Assembly: GCA_903970465.1 (NCBI GenBank)
Contig: CAJCIO010000149.1
Span: 1 to 64,000 of the forward strand
Source: Gammaproteobacteria bacterium
Lineage (GTDB): Bacteria; Pseudomonadota; Gammaproteobacteria; Pseudomonadales; Pseudomonadaceae
Length of the DNA stretch: 64,000 nt
Reading direction: 5' to 3'
How positions within the stretch are numbered: the first letter of the stretch is position 1; each line of letters starts with the position of its first letter. The notes beneath the pieces are model-generated. The model did no database searches. It had not been told where the DNA came from and saw only the letters and a program-made list of their open reading frames with translations. Of this stretch, positions 1 through 8,297 are shown one piece after another. The position numbers and the translations under genes are program-made.

Positions 1-184
1 CAGTCTTCGTGGTGGCGAGATCGGGGTTGCGCGCTCGGGAGCTGGGGAAAAGCATAAGAGCAAACAGCGAAAGGCCTCCAATAGAGCTTTGCTGTGGAGA
101 CATAACAGAAATGGATGGACCGGTGTGGCGGCCGACAACAAGCATCGTGCGCTATCTTTGTGGACTGGGCGATTGGGGTGTGGC

Positions 185-391
185 CCTTTGCTGCGGGCCT
201 GTGCGGCTCGCCCTGCCCATTGGCCCTTCGCCTAGGCTCAGGATACCCGCGTTCCGGCACCTGAAAAGTTGGCACGGCGCAATAGGCCATCCATGGCCTA
301 ACGCGCCTCACCCGGCTGCCGGGATCTCCCTCTCTTCAGGCGCCTCCACGCGGCCTGCTGGAGGGGCGGCCGCACAGGCCCGCAGCAAAGG
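185..391. repeat. Inverted repeat with 23-bp perfect arms
   Basis: Bases 185-207 and 369-391 are exact reverse complements over 23 positions (core GCTGCGGGCCTGTGCGGC). The 161-base interior contains smaller palindromes such as AGGCCATCCATGGCCT (285-300), and a segment at about 218-260 that is a diverged inverted copy of about 607-645 in the neighbouring palindrome. No target-site duplication or transposase was seen. Confidence 0.75.
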
Positions 392-457
392 ACCAGCCGA
401 TATTGGCGCGTGCATCAAAGCCGCTTTTAAAAGCGAACAGACACCACAAATGTCACT

Positions 458-681
458 GTTCTGCTTTCGAGCCGGCCTTGGGGTCGCCGGCCCATCCAGC
501 AGGCCGCGTTCCGGTACGCTTGCGCAGGGATGGCCGGCATGGATGCCGGCCAAACCCCGCTGGGCCATGGAAGGCCCATCGGGGCGTGCCCTGCGCAAGC
601 GTACCGGAGCGTGGGCACCCTGAGCCTAGGCGAAGGGCCAATGCTGGGGCGGCGACCCCAAGGCCGGCTGGAAAGCAGAAC
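458..681. repeat. Long imperfect palindrome, about 224 bp
   Basis: The outer arms (458-489 and 650-681) start GTTCTGCTTTC and pair over about 30 bases with few mismatches. Inner arms (about 511-529 and 589-607, CCGGTACGCTTGCGCAGGG) are perfect, and the centre holds ATGGCCGGC / GCCGGCCA. As RNA it would fold into a long branched hairpin. It resembles multi-copy intergenic palindromes of pseudomonads rather than a transposon, but copy number cannot be judged from this window. Confidence 0.7.
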
Positions 682-704
682 CACCCACAACCCCAAAAAC
701 CCAA

Positions 705-1625
705 TCAACCCCGCCCAATAAAACCGTCATCCAACAATTGCAACCGCAACGCGCTCTCAAACTGGCGTGACTCACCGCTCAACGGATCATCGAATCGCAG
801 CCCCCGAGCCAGCAACTGCAGCGGCTTGGCATAATCGTCCTCAGCCCCATTCGGCTGCACATCCGGATAAAACGGGTCATGCCGGATACACGCTCCCAAC
901 GACATCATGTGCACGCGCAACTGATGAGTCTTGCCGGTAATGGGGAAAAGATCATAGCGCCAGAAATCACCCATCTTCTCCCCCACCTGCACCAGGGTCT
1001 CGCTGTTGTTCACCCCTGCCACTTCCTGCATGCGAAAAAACGGCTCGCCATGCACCAACCGGCTGCAATGCGTCAGCGGGAAATTCAAGGCAGGCAACGC
1101 GGCAGCGACCGCCTGATAGTGCTTATGGATGCGCCGCGTAGGGAACAGCGATTGGTAGGCGGAGCGCGTCTCGGGATTGGCCGAGAACAGCACCAGCCCG
1201 GCGGTGTGACGATCGATGCGATGCAGGGGCACCAGATGGGGATTATCGAGACGCCGAATCAGGCGCCGCAGCAAGGTGTGTTCGACGTATTCCCCCGTCG
1301 GCGTCACCGGGAGAAAATGCGGCTTGTCGGCCACCACCAGATGCTCATCGATGTACAGGATGTTTTCTTGCGCGGGGATCGCCTTTTCGTTCGGCACTTC
1401 GCGAAAATAGTGAATACGCAAGCCCTGGCGATAGGCCAGATCAGCGCTGATCGGCTGCCCGCTGGCATCCAGCACGCGCCCCCGGGCGATACGATCCAAC
1501 CACTGCTCGCGACTGATCGCCTGAAAATGCGCGCACAGACATTCCAACACCGTCACCCACGGCCCAGCCGGCAAGCTGACCGTACTGGCCTGATAATGGG
1601 AAGGATGGAAGGGCGTGGCGGTCAT
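705..1625 (-). CDS. RNA pseudouridine synthase, RluA/TruC-like
   Basis: This is a 306-residue enzyme expected to isomerise uridine to pseudouridine in rRNA or tRNA. The family signature HRIDRHTAGLVLF is near residue 137, with the catalytic Asp in RIDRHT; a C-terminal GKTHQLRVHM motif typical of RluA-type synthases follows. The N-terminal 90 residues look like a divergent S4-like lead-in. ATG at 1625 is used; the upstream ribosome binding site is weak. The substrate position cannot be assigned from sequence. A glutaredoxin-like gene lies 37 bases upstream on the same strand, so the two may be cotranscribed. Confidence 0.88.
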   Translation of the reverse strand: MTATPFHPSHYQASTVSLPAGPWVTVLECLCAHFQAISREQWLDRIARGRVLDASGQPISADLAYRQGLRIHYFREVPNEKAIPAQENILYIDEHLVVADKPHFLPVTPTGEYVEHTLLRRLIRRLDNPHLVPLHRIDRHTAGLVLFSANPETRSAYQSLFPTRRIHKHYQAVAAALPALNFPLTHCSRLVHGEPFFRMQEVAGVNNSETLVQVGEKMGDFWRYDLFPITGKTHQLRVHMMSLGACIRHDPFYPDVQPNGAEDDYAKPLQLLARGLRFDDPLSGESRQFESALRLQLLDDGFIGRG

Positions 1626-1662
1626 GACGGACTCGGCGGCGAAGGCGGCCGAGCATTATCCT

Positions 1663-1917
1663 TCAAGGCCTGCGTGGATCATAGGCCAGAAACCGTGAGA
1701 TATGCTCAGGCTCGAACGGCCAATCGAGCTCGGCGCCGCTATCGACCCGGCGGAGTACCGGAATGCGCAATTCATAGGCGGCGAGATGCTGGGGGTTGTG
1801 GAGGATATCGATCAGCTCGACCAATAGCCCCTGCTCCACCCAAGGCATCAACTCAGCTTCGGCCTGTTCGCACAGGTGGCAATGGGCGGTGATGAAAAGC
1901 TGGCATTCGGGGTTCAT
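1663..1917 (-). CDS. Glutaredoxin-like thiol-redox protein
   Basis: This 84-residue protein has an N-terminal beta strand followed by a CHLC (CxxC) redox motif at residues 13-16 and a cis-Pro-like IPVLRR segment near residue 53, the layout of the short DUF836/glutaredoxin-like family. These proteins are cytosolic disulfide exchange proteins of mostly unknown partner. It has no signal peptide. It reads into the pseudouridine synthase gene on the same strand. The family call is firm; the physiological role is not known. Confidence 0.8.
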   Translation of the reverse strand: MNPECQLFITAHCHLCEQAEAELMPWVEQGLLVELIDILHNPQHLAAYELRIPVLRRVDSGAELDWPFEPEHISRFLAYDPRRP

Positions 1918-1990
1918 GGTCGACTCGGCCTCAACCGGACTGAGCCTTCAGTTTAGGACGCACTCTGCATGACGACAACCAAGCGCGTCA

Positions 1991-3199
1991 TCACTCATGG
2001 GCATTCGCCCCAATCCTGTGAATCGACAGATCCGCGCCGTAATACTGCTGCTCCTGACTCAAGCGAATCCCGGCCACCGCCTTGATCACGCCGTACACCA
2101 CAAAGCCTCCGGCCACCGCAACCAGCACCCCGAGAGCACTGCCGAGCACCTGACTGATCAGGCTGACACCGCCTAAGCCGCCTAGCGCCGTCTGGCCGAA
2201 GATACCGCAGGCAATGCCGCCCCAGACGCCGCAGATGCCATGCAGCGGCCAGACCCCGAGCACGTCGTCGAATTGGCGCTGGCGCTGGGCAGCGATAAAG
2301 CACACCACAAAAAGCCCGCCCGCGATCGCGCCCGTCACCAGCGCGCCCACTGGATGCATCAGGTCCGAGCCGGCGCACACCGCCACCAGACCGGCCAAGG
2401 GACCGTTGTGCAGGAAGCCCGGATCGTTGCGACCCACGATCAGCGCCGCCAAGGTGCCGCCGACCATGGCCATCAACGAATTGATCGCCACCAGGCCGCT
2501 AACCGCCTGCAGGGTCTGCGCGCTCATGACGTTGAAGCCGAACCAACCGACGATCAACACCCACGAACCCAATGCCAGAAACGGAATATTGGACGGTGCG
2601 AAGGCAACCAGCTTGCCATCCCTGTAGCGGCCATCGCGCGGCCCCAGCAACAGGATCGCCGCCAGCGCCAGCCAGCCGCCCATGGCATGCACGACCACGG
2701 AACCGGCAAAATCATGGAAGCCAGCACCGAACTGCGCCTGCAACCAGGCCTGGACACCGAAGTTGCCGTTCCACATCATTCCCTCGAAGAACGGGTAGAT
2801 GAAGGCTACGATCAACACCGTGGCGAACAGTTGCGGAACGAACCGCGCACGCTCGGCGATGCCTCCGGAAATGATTGCCGGAATGGCAGCAGCGAAAGTC
2901 AGCAGAAAGAAGAACTTGACCAGCGCGTAGCCATGGTCGACGTTAATGACTGCAGCAGGCTGCAAAAAGGTCACGCCATAGGCGACCCAGTAGCCAATAA
3001 AGAAGTAAGCCAGGGTCGACACGGCAAAATCACTGAGGATCTTGCACAGCGCATTGACCTGATTCTTGTGGCGCACCGTGCCCACCTCAAGGAAGGCGAA
3101 GCCCGCATGCATGGCCAGTACCATGACGGCGCCAGCGAGAATGAACAGGGTATTGGAACCGTGGATCAACGAATCCAAGGCGCTTTGAGAGATATTCAT
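1991..3199 (-). CDS. amtB: Ammonium transporter (Amt family)
   Basis: This 402-residue, about eleven-helix inner-membrane channel conducts ammonium/ammonia. The signature FHDFAGSVVVHAMGG is at 161-175, giving the conserved Asp163 and the first of the twin pore histidines (His171); the second is His320 in WPLHGICG. It lacks the signal peptide of E. coli AmtB. Pseudomonads usually carry amtB directly behind glnK, the PII gene. Here no PII gene is adjacent: the next gene upstream is a divergent YqjD-like gene. It is therefore probably a second, orphan Amt paralogue; the symbol is used in the family sense. Confidence 0.93.
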   Translation of the reverse strand: MNISQSALDSLIHGSNTLFILAGAVMVLAMHAGFAFLEVGTVRHKNQVNALCKILSDFAVSTLAYFFIGYWVAYGVTFLQPAAVINVDHGYALVKFFFLLTFAAAIPAIISGGIAERARFVPQLFATVLIVAFIYPFFEGMMWNGNFGVQAWLQAQFGAGFHDFAGSVVVHAMGGWLALAAILLLGPRDGRYRDGKLVAFAPSNIPFLALGSWVLIVGWFGFNVMSAQTLQAVSGLVAINSLMAMVGGTLAALIVGRNDPGFLHNGPLAGLVAVCAGSDLMHPVGALVTGAIAGGLFVVCFIAAQRQRQFDDVLGVWPLHGICGVWGGIACGIFGQTALGGLGGVSLISQVLGSALGVLVAVAGGFVVYGVIKAVAGIRLSQEQQYYGADLSIHRIGANAHE

Positions 3200-3268
3200 G
3201 GAAACGGCAGGCCTGCGATGGTTAAAACGCCCTTAAATAGGGCAATAATATTGTCCGCGCACTGATAT

Positions 3269-3294
3269 GGTTCTTTGCGGCATTGCCGCGAACC
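3269..3294. repeat. Short inverted repeat (REP-like)
   Basis: GGTTC and GCGGCA pair with TGCCGC and GAACC around a two-base centre, leaving a TTT bulge on the left arm. It lies in the divergent spacer between the ammonium transporter and the YqjD-like gene. The half-site TGCCGCGAACC resembles single REP units of this genus. Confidence 0.45.
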
Positions 3295-3417
3295 TATTTG
3301 GGGCATTCTTTCCAGTAAACGCACCAGCGAAAAGCAAAACCCATACCAGCACCTCGAAGTGAACCTTCCTGATGCTTGGGTACTCGAACTTTCATAACGC
3401 CATCAACGGAGAAACAC

Positions 3418-3732
3418 ATGGTCAGCAAGACAGCAAAGACGGCTCAGACAGTACTGGCGAATGACTTTCAGATTCTCGTCAAAGACGCCGAAAAACTACT
3501 TGAACATACCGCCACGCTGGCGGGCGACCAGGCTGATGAACTGCGCGCCCAGATCCACGAAAGCCTGCTCAAGGCCAAGGAATCGCTGAAAGAAACTCAG
3601 GAAGCCCTTAGCGAAAAGAGCAAGGAAGTGGTAATTCAGGCCGAAGACTATGTTCAAGCCAATCCTTGGCAGTCGATCGGCATTGCTGCCGGTGCCGGTT
3701 TCCTCATCGGCCTGCTGGCGTCTCGTCGCTGA
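3418..3732 (+). CDS. DUF883 / ElaB-YqjD family membrane-anchored protein
   Basis: This 104-residue protein is a long charged amphipathic helix (about residues 10-80, likely coiled coil) followed by one C-terminal transmembrane segment (GIAAGAGFLIGLL) ending in ASRR. E. coli YqjD and ElaB of this family are tail-anchored inner-membrane proteins that bind stationary-phase ribosomes. The ATG at 3418 is preferred over an earlier in-frame start at 3376 because AACGGAGAA sits just before it and the family begins here. It leads a compact operon with two downstream membrane genes; the next start is three bases after this stop. Confidence 0.88.
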   Translation: MVSKTAKTAQTVLANDFQILVKDAEKLLEHTATLAGDQADELRAQIHESLLKAKESLKETQEALSEKSKEVVIQAEDYVQANPWQSIGIAAGAGFLIGLLASRR

Positions 3733-3734
3733 TC

Positions 3735-4118
3735 ATGGCTCTGGACAGCGATACTTCATCCAGCAGCGGCTCCACTGCGCGCCGACTCGGTGCAGCGGTG
3801 CTGGGCATGCTGCACAGCCATATCGAACTGTTCGGCATCGAGCTGCAAGAGCAGAAATCCCGCACGGTCAGCCTGCTGCTGTTTGCTGGATTGGCCTTGG
3901 TATTCGCTTTGCTGGCGCTGGTGGCGCTGTCTGGGCTGATCCTCATTCTGCTGTGGGACAACTACCGCATTCCCGGGATGATCGGCCTGTGCATTTTCTA
4001 CCTGCTGGCCGGGCTGTTCTGCGCGATACGCCTTAAAGCGGCCATCTTCGACGAGTCCTCGCCGTTCCACGGCACCCTCGAAGAATTGGCCAATGATCGG
4101 GAGCGCCTGTTGCCATGA
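3735..4118 (+). CDS. Phage-holin-family (YqjE/DUF1469) membrane protein
   Basis: This 127-residue protein has two predicted transmembrane helices (about 46-70 and 78-100) flanked by charged ends, the pattern of the YqjE family that accompanies yqjD in many proteobacteria. Despite the Pfam-style holin name there is no phage context. Its ATG at 3735 lies just after the upstream stop, with no strong ribosome binding site, which suggests translational coupling. It overlaps the next gene by ATGA. The function is unknown; operon structure implies work with the YqjD-like protein at the membrane. Confidence 0.85.
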   Translation: MALDSDTSSSSGSTARRLGAAVLGMLHSHIELFGIELQEQKSRTVSLLLFAGLALVFALLALVALSGLILILLWDNYRIPGMIGLCIFYLLAGLFCAIRLKAAIFDESSPFHGTLEELANDRERLLP

Positions 4119-4480
4119 GTGCCCATCCGCCGAGCAAGAATTCACGACGTGACATGCGCAAAGCGTTAATTCGTCTGCGCCTTGAAATGCATCGCCAGGA
4201 AATTCGCCAGGAAGCGCGCAGCCTGGTCAACCCGCTGACCCGCCTGAAAGGCGCCAGCCGTTCAGTACAGGAAGGGTTGGGCATCAAGCATGGACCCCTC
4301 TGGGGGATGGGCGCAGTGATGCTGATGGGCTTTTTTACCGGCAAAGGTGCAGGGTCGTCCAAGCCCGCTGCGCAGCCGGCGGTCCATACCGAGGGCAGCG
4401 TGTCTCGTCTGCTGAAGTTGAGTGCCACCTTGGTGCCCCTGATCAAGCTGGTAATGAGAGGCGGCGCCGACAAGCACTGA
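4115..4480 (+). CDS. Hypothetical protein, third gene of the YqjD/YqjE operon
   Basis: This 121-residue basic protein starts within the ATGA overlap at 4115. The first 60 residues are rich in Arg/Lys/Glu and helical; a hydrophobic stretch (GPLWGMGAVMLMGFF, about 62-76) could be a single membrane segment, and a second short apolar helix occurs near 98-113. It occupies the place of yqjK in enterobacterial operons and may be its functional equivalent, but I do not see clear sequence identity. It is cotranslated with the preceding two genes. Confidence 0.75.
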   Translation: MSAHPPSKNSRRDMRKALIRLRLEMHRQEIRQEARSLVNPLTRLKGASRSVQEGLGIKHGPLWGMGAVMLMGFFTGKGAGSSKPAAQPAVHTEGSVSRLLKLSATLVPLIKLVMRGGADKH

Positions 4481-4532
4481 TCGGCACGCGCCACGTGCCA
4501 CTATCTGGCTACATTCTTGCAGTACCTCCCCG

Positions 4533-4570
4533 TTACGGCTGTCATGTGCCCTGCGCATCGACGGCCGTAA
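4533..4570. repeat. Inverted repeat upstream of EAL gene
   Basis: TTACGGCTGTC (4533-4543) pairs with GACGGCCGTAA (4560-4570) with one mismatch across a 16-base spacer. It sits between the YqjK-like stop and the EAL gene start, with no T tract, so an operator or mRNA hairpin is as likely as a terminator. Confidence 0.4.
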
Positions 4571-4617
4571 TGGCGTCTGACGCCTGCACTAACCCTCACA
4601 GTGTTTAAGGAGTCGCC

Positions 4618-5781
4618 GTGATCGACGGGCAACCGCTCGCATGTTTCCAGCCGTTTATCGACACCGCTACGGGTCGAATCGCTGGAATTGAGGCCCTGGG
4701 GCGCTTGCGCCAGCCGGACGGCCAACTGGCTTCGGTGGGCCCGCTGTTTGCCGACCCACGCACACCGGCAGCCGCACTACGCAAGCTCGACCGCATGATC
4801 CGCGACAATGCCCTGAGCAGACTCAAGGACGCCCCCGAAGACTGGTTTCTGAGCCTGAACATGTCGCCGCGCTGGATGACCCGCCTCAAACCAGGACAAG
4901 CCCTGCCCAGCCTGCGACAGCTGGAGCGACACGGTATCGACCCGCGGCGCATCGTCTTCGAAATCACCGAATTCAGCGGTGATACCGAGCGCCTGAGCGA
5001 AGTGGTACGCCGCTACCGCGAGGTCGGTGCGCGGATCGCCATCGATGACTTCGGTGCGGGCTACTCGCAGCTCGATCGCGTACTGGCGTTGCAGCCGGAC
5101 ATCCTCAAACTCGACATGCGCCTGTTCCAGGCCGCAGCCCGGGGCGGCCCTAGCAGCGAGGTGGTCAAGGCACTGGCGCTGATGGCAGAAAAGACCGGCT
5201 GCTGGATCATCGCCGAAGGCGTGGAGACTGAAGCGGAGCTCGATTTTGCACTCGAATGCGGTTCGCGCTATGTGCAGGGCTATCTGTTCGCCCGCGCCGA
5301 ACCGTACTTCTTCGATGCTGACGCCTTCGTCAACCGCTTCGCCGAATTGCGCGAGCATTATGTGTCGCGCAAGGTCGATGAGCGCGCCCGGCTGATGACC
5401 CTGCGCAAGCAACTGGTCACGCTCATGGGCCATCTGCAGACCTGGGCCAGCGCCAATGCCCCGGTCACCGAACTGCCCCACTTCGTCGACAGCCCGTGGC
5501 TACTGCGTTTCTATCAATGCGATCGGCAAGGGACGCAATTGACGCCCAACCACGAATGGCGTGACAACGCCTGGCAAACCGACCCCAGCTATCTGGGCCA
5601 CAACTGGTCGTGGCGACCCTACTTCTACCACCTGCTGGCGGAGGGCTGGGACGAGCGACGGCTGATCCTGTCCAGCACCTATCGCGATGCCACCAGCAAC
5701 CAGTATTGCCTGACCGCCGGGCAGTTCTTCGACAACGGCAACCGCCTGCTGCTGATCGACGTGGACGCCGCGGTGCTGTAG
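4618..5781 (+). CDS. EAL-domain c-di-GMP phosphodiesterase with C-terminal EAL-associated domain
   Basis: This 387-residue cytosolic protein is expected to cleave cyclic di-GMP. The EAL domain covers about 1-245 and keeps the catalytic set: Glu25 in IEALGR, Asn81 in LNMSP, Glu115 in FEITE, Asp143-Asp144 in DDFGAG, Lys164 and Glu200 in AEGVET. The last 130 residues (FVDSPWLLRFYQ onward) match the PAS/Cache-like domain that follows EAL in Bacillus YkuI, thought to sense a ligand. There is no GGDEF domain and no membrane segment. The start is GTG, fixed by TAAGGAG eight bases upstream. An inverted repeat precedes the gene. Confidence 0.92.
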   Translation: MIDGQPLACFQPFIDTATGRIAGIEALGRLRQPDGQLASVGPLFADPRTPAAALRKLDRMIRDNALSRLKDAPEDWFLSLNMSPRWMTRLKPGQALPSLRQLERHGIDPRRIVFEITEFSGDTERLSEVVRRYREVGARIAIDDFGAGYSQLDRVLALQPDILKLDMRLFQAAARGGPSSEVVKALALMAEKTGCWIIAEGVETEAELDFALECGSRYVQGYLFARAEPYFFDADAFVNRFAELREHYVSRKVDERARLMTLRKQLVTLMGHLQTWASANAPVTELPHFVDSPWLLRFYQCDRQGTQLTPNHEWRDNAWQTDPSYLGHNWSWRPYFYHLLAEGWDERRLILSSTYRDATSNQYCLTAGQFFDNGNRLLLIDVDAAVL

Positions 5782-5892
5782 ATCCGCGCGAACCTGTCGA
5801 GCAACTATACATGCAGATACGCCTGCCACCCTTGCGCCGCGGCGCGCCAGGCCTGAAGCTAGGCGCTTGACCCGTATTTGGAGTGCATCGCC

Positions 5893-7224
5893 TTGGATTG
5901 GCCCGAACTGCTTAACCGTGAACGTCTCGGCAAGGTGCTGCACAGCGCCGAGGAGCTGGGCCGCAGCCCGTTTCACAAGGACCACGACCGGATCATCTTC
6001 TCGGGTGCATTCCGCCGCCTGGGGCGCAAGACTCAAGTGCATCCCGTCACCAGCAACGACCATATCCACACGCGTCTGACCCATTCACTGGAGGTCAGCT
6101 GCGTTGGCCGCTCGCTGGGCATGCGCGTGGGTGAAACCCTGCGCAACCGCCTGCCACAGTGGTGCGACCCGAGCGATCTGGGCATGGTCGTGCAATCCGC
6201 CTGTCTGGCCCACGACATCGGCAACCCGCCGTTCGGCCACTCTGGCGAAGACGCCATCCGCAGCTGGTTCCATCAGGCTGCAGGACGTGGCTGGCTGGAC
6301 GCAATGAGCGTCGCCGAGCGTGAGGACTTCCTCAACTTCGAGGGCAACGCCCAAGGCTTTCGCGTGCTCACCCAGCTCGAGTATCACCAATTCGACGGTG
6401 GCACCCGGCTCACCTACGCCACGCTAGGGACCTTTCTCAAGTACCCCTGGACGGCCCGCCACGCTGACTCGCTGGGCTACAAAAAACACAAGTTCGGCTG
6501 CTATCAGAGCGAGCTGCCGTTGCTTGAGCAAATCGCGCACAAACTCGGTCTGCCACAGATCGAAGACCAACGCTGGGCGCGCCATCCGCTGGTGTACCTG
6601 ATGGAGGCCGCCGATGACATCTGTTATGCGCTGATCGACCTTGAAGACGGTCTGGAGATGGATCTGCTCGAATACGCCGAGGTCGAAGCCCTGCTGCTCG
6701 GGCTGGTAGGCGATGATCTTCCCGAGACGTACCGCCAACTGGGGCCAGGCGATTCGCGCCGACGCAAGCTGGCGATCCTGCGCGGCAAGGCCATCGAGCA
6801 CCTGACCAACGCCGCAGCCCGGGCCTTCGTCGAACAGCAGGAGGCGCTGCTGGCCGGTACCTTATCCGCAGACTTGGTCGAGCACATGCACGGCCCGGCC
6901 AAACGTTGCGTGCTGAGCGCCAAGGGCATGGCCCGCAAGAAGATCTTCCAGGACAAGCGCAAGACGCTGCATGAAATCGGCGCCTACACCACTCTGGAAA
7001 TCCTCCTCAATGCGTTCTGCGGCGCGGCCCTTGAACAGCACGATGGGGGTGCGCCATCGTTCAAGAGCCGGCGCATTCTGGACTTGCTGGGCAACAACGC
7101 GCCGAGTCCGGGCGTGCCGCTGCACACCTCGTTCATGCGGGTCATCGACTTTATCGCCGGCATGACCGACAGCTACGCCAGCGAAATGGCCCGAGAGATG
7201 ACCGGCCGCTCCAGCCCCATCTGA
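5893..7224 (+). CDS. dgt: Deoxyguanosinetriphosphate triphosphohydrolase-like protein
   Basis: This 443-residue HD-superfamily enzyme hydrolyses dNTPs to deoxynucleoside and triphosphate. The metal-binding HD pair is His107-Asp108 in CLAHDIGNPPFGH, with the upstream histidine in RLTHSLEVS (His64). The start is taken as TTG at 5893 because TTGGAG precedes it at normal spacing and the protein then begins MDWPELLN, as in relatives; an in-frame TTG at 5878 is the alternative. A hairpin just after the stop may terminate it. Nucleotide preference (dGTP or all dNTPs) cannot be read from sequence. Confidence 0.92.
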   Translation: MDWPELLNRERLGKVLHSAEELGRSPFHKDHDRIIFSGAFRRLGRKTQVHPVTSNDHIHTRLTHSLEVSCVGRSLGMRVGETLRNRLPQWCDPSDLGMVVQSACLAHDIGNPPFGHSGEDAIRSWFHQAAGRGWLDAMSVAEREDFLNFEGNAQGFRVLTQLEYHQFDGGTRLTYATLGTFLKYPWTARHADSLGYKKHKFGCYQSELPLLEQIAHKLGLPQIEDQRWARHPLVYLMEAADDICYALIDLEDGLEMDLLEYAEVEALLLGLVGDDLPETYRQLGPGDSRRRKLAILRGKAIEHLTNAAARAFVEQQEALLAGTLSADLVEHMHGPAKRCVLSAKGMARKKIFQDKRKTLHEIGAYTTLEILLNAFCGAALEQHDGGAPSFKSRRILDLLGNNAPSPGVPLHTSFMRVIDFIAGMTDSYASEMAREMTGRSSPI

Positions 7225-7229
7225 CCCTC

Positions 7230-7257
7230 GCCCTTTGCGGCATCGACCGCAAGGGGC
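7230..7257 (+). terminator. Hairpin after dgt
   Basis: GCCCTTTGCGG (7230-7240) pairs with CCGCAAGGGGC (7247-7257) with one mismatch around a six-base loop, seven bases past the dgt stop. The trailing T tract is poor (GTTGAT), so termination is likely but not certain. Confidence 0.5.
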
Positions 7258-7488
7258 GTTGATACGCCCTGCATGCACACCTGCCAAGCCAAGTTCGGCG
7301 CGACAGATCGAAATATCCAGAATCAAACATCCAGATTGACAATAACAAAGCTTATTGAGTTTTTATTTATCCAATACTTTTCCAGTAGGAATTTTCTTAT
7401 ATAAGCCCCCTAGCCACCTATCCTATGTGCCCCTCGCTATAACTGCGCTACTGTGCGGACACTATCCGTGCCCAGCTTGGAGCGCATC

Positions 7489-8115
7489 ATGCACTCGATA
7501 TTCATCGTTGACGATCACCCGGTCATTCGCTTCGGTATGCGCAAAGTACTGGAAGACGCCGGTTATCAAATAGCGGGCGAAACCGACAATGGCGCCGATG
7601 CCATCCAGATGGTGCGCGAAACCGAGCCTGATCTGCTGCTCCTCGACATCCAGATGCCGCGTCTCGACGGGCTGGAGCTACTGGCCCGCCTGCGCGCCAT
7701 GAACCAGCATGTGCGTACGCTGATGTTGACGGTGCAACCGCCGGAGCACTTCACTCGACGCTGTATCGGCCAGGGTGCGTCAGGATTTGTCAGCAAAAAG
7801 GAAGACCCCACCGAGCTGCTCAGCGCAATCAAGGCAATATTATCCGGTTACAACTACTTTCCTCGGGATGCCATGGCCGTTGCTGCCAGCTGCACCGAAC
7901 ATTCAAAAGAGATGGGCTTATTCAAACTGGTCAATGATAGAGAGCTGATGGTGCTGCAACTTTTTGCCCAAGGTCGCACCAATCACGAGATTGCCGAAAG
8001 TATGTTTTTAAGTAACAAAACCGTCAGCACTTATAAAAAGCGTCTGATGCAGAAGTTGCAGATCGACTCGGCCATCGACCTTATCGAATTGGCCAAACGT
8101 CATGGTCTGGTTTGA
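7489..8115 (+). CDS. NarL/FixJ-type response regulator
   Basis: This 208-residue regulator has a receiver domain (1-120) with Asp8-Asp9 and phospho-acceptor Asp53 in LLDIQMPRLDG, and a LuxR-type helix-turn-helix (about 143-200, NHEIAESMFLSNKTVSTYKK). The N terminus (IFIVDDHPVIRFGMR) resembles the BvgA/EvgA branch. ATG at 7489 is used because CTTGGAG precedes it; a longer frame starts at 7453. No histidine kinase is adjacent, so its partner is elsewhere. The 260 bases upstream are AT-rich relative to the window and probably hold its promoter. Target genes are unknown. Confidence 0.88.
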   Translation: MHSIFIVDDHPVIRFGMRKVLEDAGYQIAGETDNGADAIQMVRETEPDLLLLDIQMPRLDGLELLARLRAMNQHVRTLMLTVQPPEHFTRRCIGQGASGFVSKKEDPTELLSAIKAILSGYNYFPRDAMAVAASCTEHSKEMGLFKLVNDRELMVLQLFAQGRTNHEIAESMFLSNKTVSTYKKRLMQKLQIDSAIDLIELAKRHGLV

Positions 8116-8297
8116 AAGCATGCAGCGGCGAGTTATCCGGCAGGCGCAGCATTCACATTCGTACAGGGAAATTGAAGCTGGCTACAAGGGTAAAAGCAGG
8201 CGGTGGCGAATGAGAACCGCGCGGGGGTATCCATATCTACAGCCGCAAAACGAATGTCCGGCAGACCACCCGCTAGGGCAATCCGCCGGTCAGGGCA

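Larger units (their letters stand above)
1..704. other. Gene-free, repeat-filled region
   Basis: No convincing gene lies here. Open frames of 60 to 204 codons overlap on both strands, but they run through inverted repeats and read as low-complexity Pro/Arg/Ala/Gly translations with no family resemblance, so I treat them as by-products of the repeats. Bases 1-184 carry no recognisable signal; 185-681 holds the palindromes listed separately. The stretch ends at the stop codon of the pseudouridine synthase gene, which is read toward it. Confidence 0.6.

Noticed and set aside
9..623. 204-codon frame and overlapping short frames at the left edge
   Set aside because: They run through inverted repeats, overlap each other on both strands, and have no family features.
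879..1892. 337-codon open frame on the plus strand
   Set aside because: Antisense to the pseudouridine synthase and glutaredoxin-like genes, which carry clear motifs.
3735..4118. Phage holin, suggesting a prophage
   Set aside because: The gene is the YqjE type in a YqjD-like operon; no other phage gene is near.
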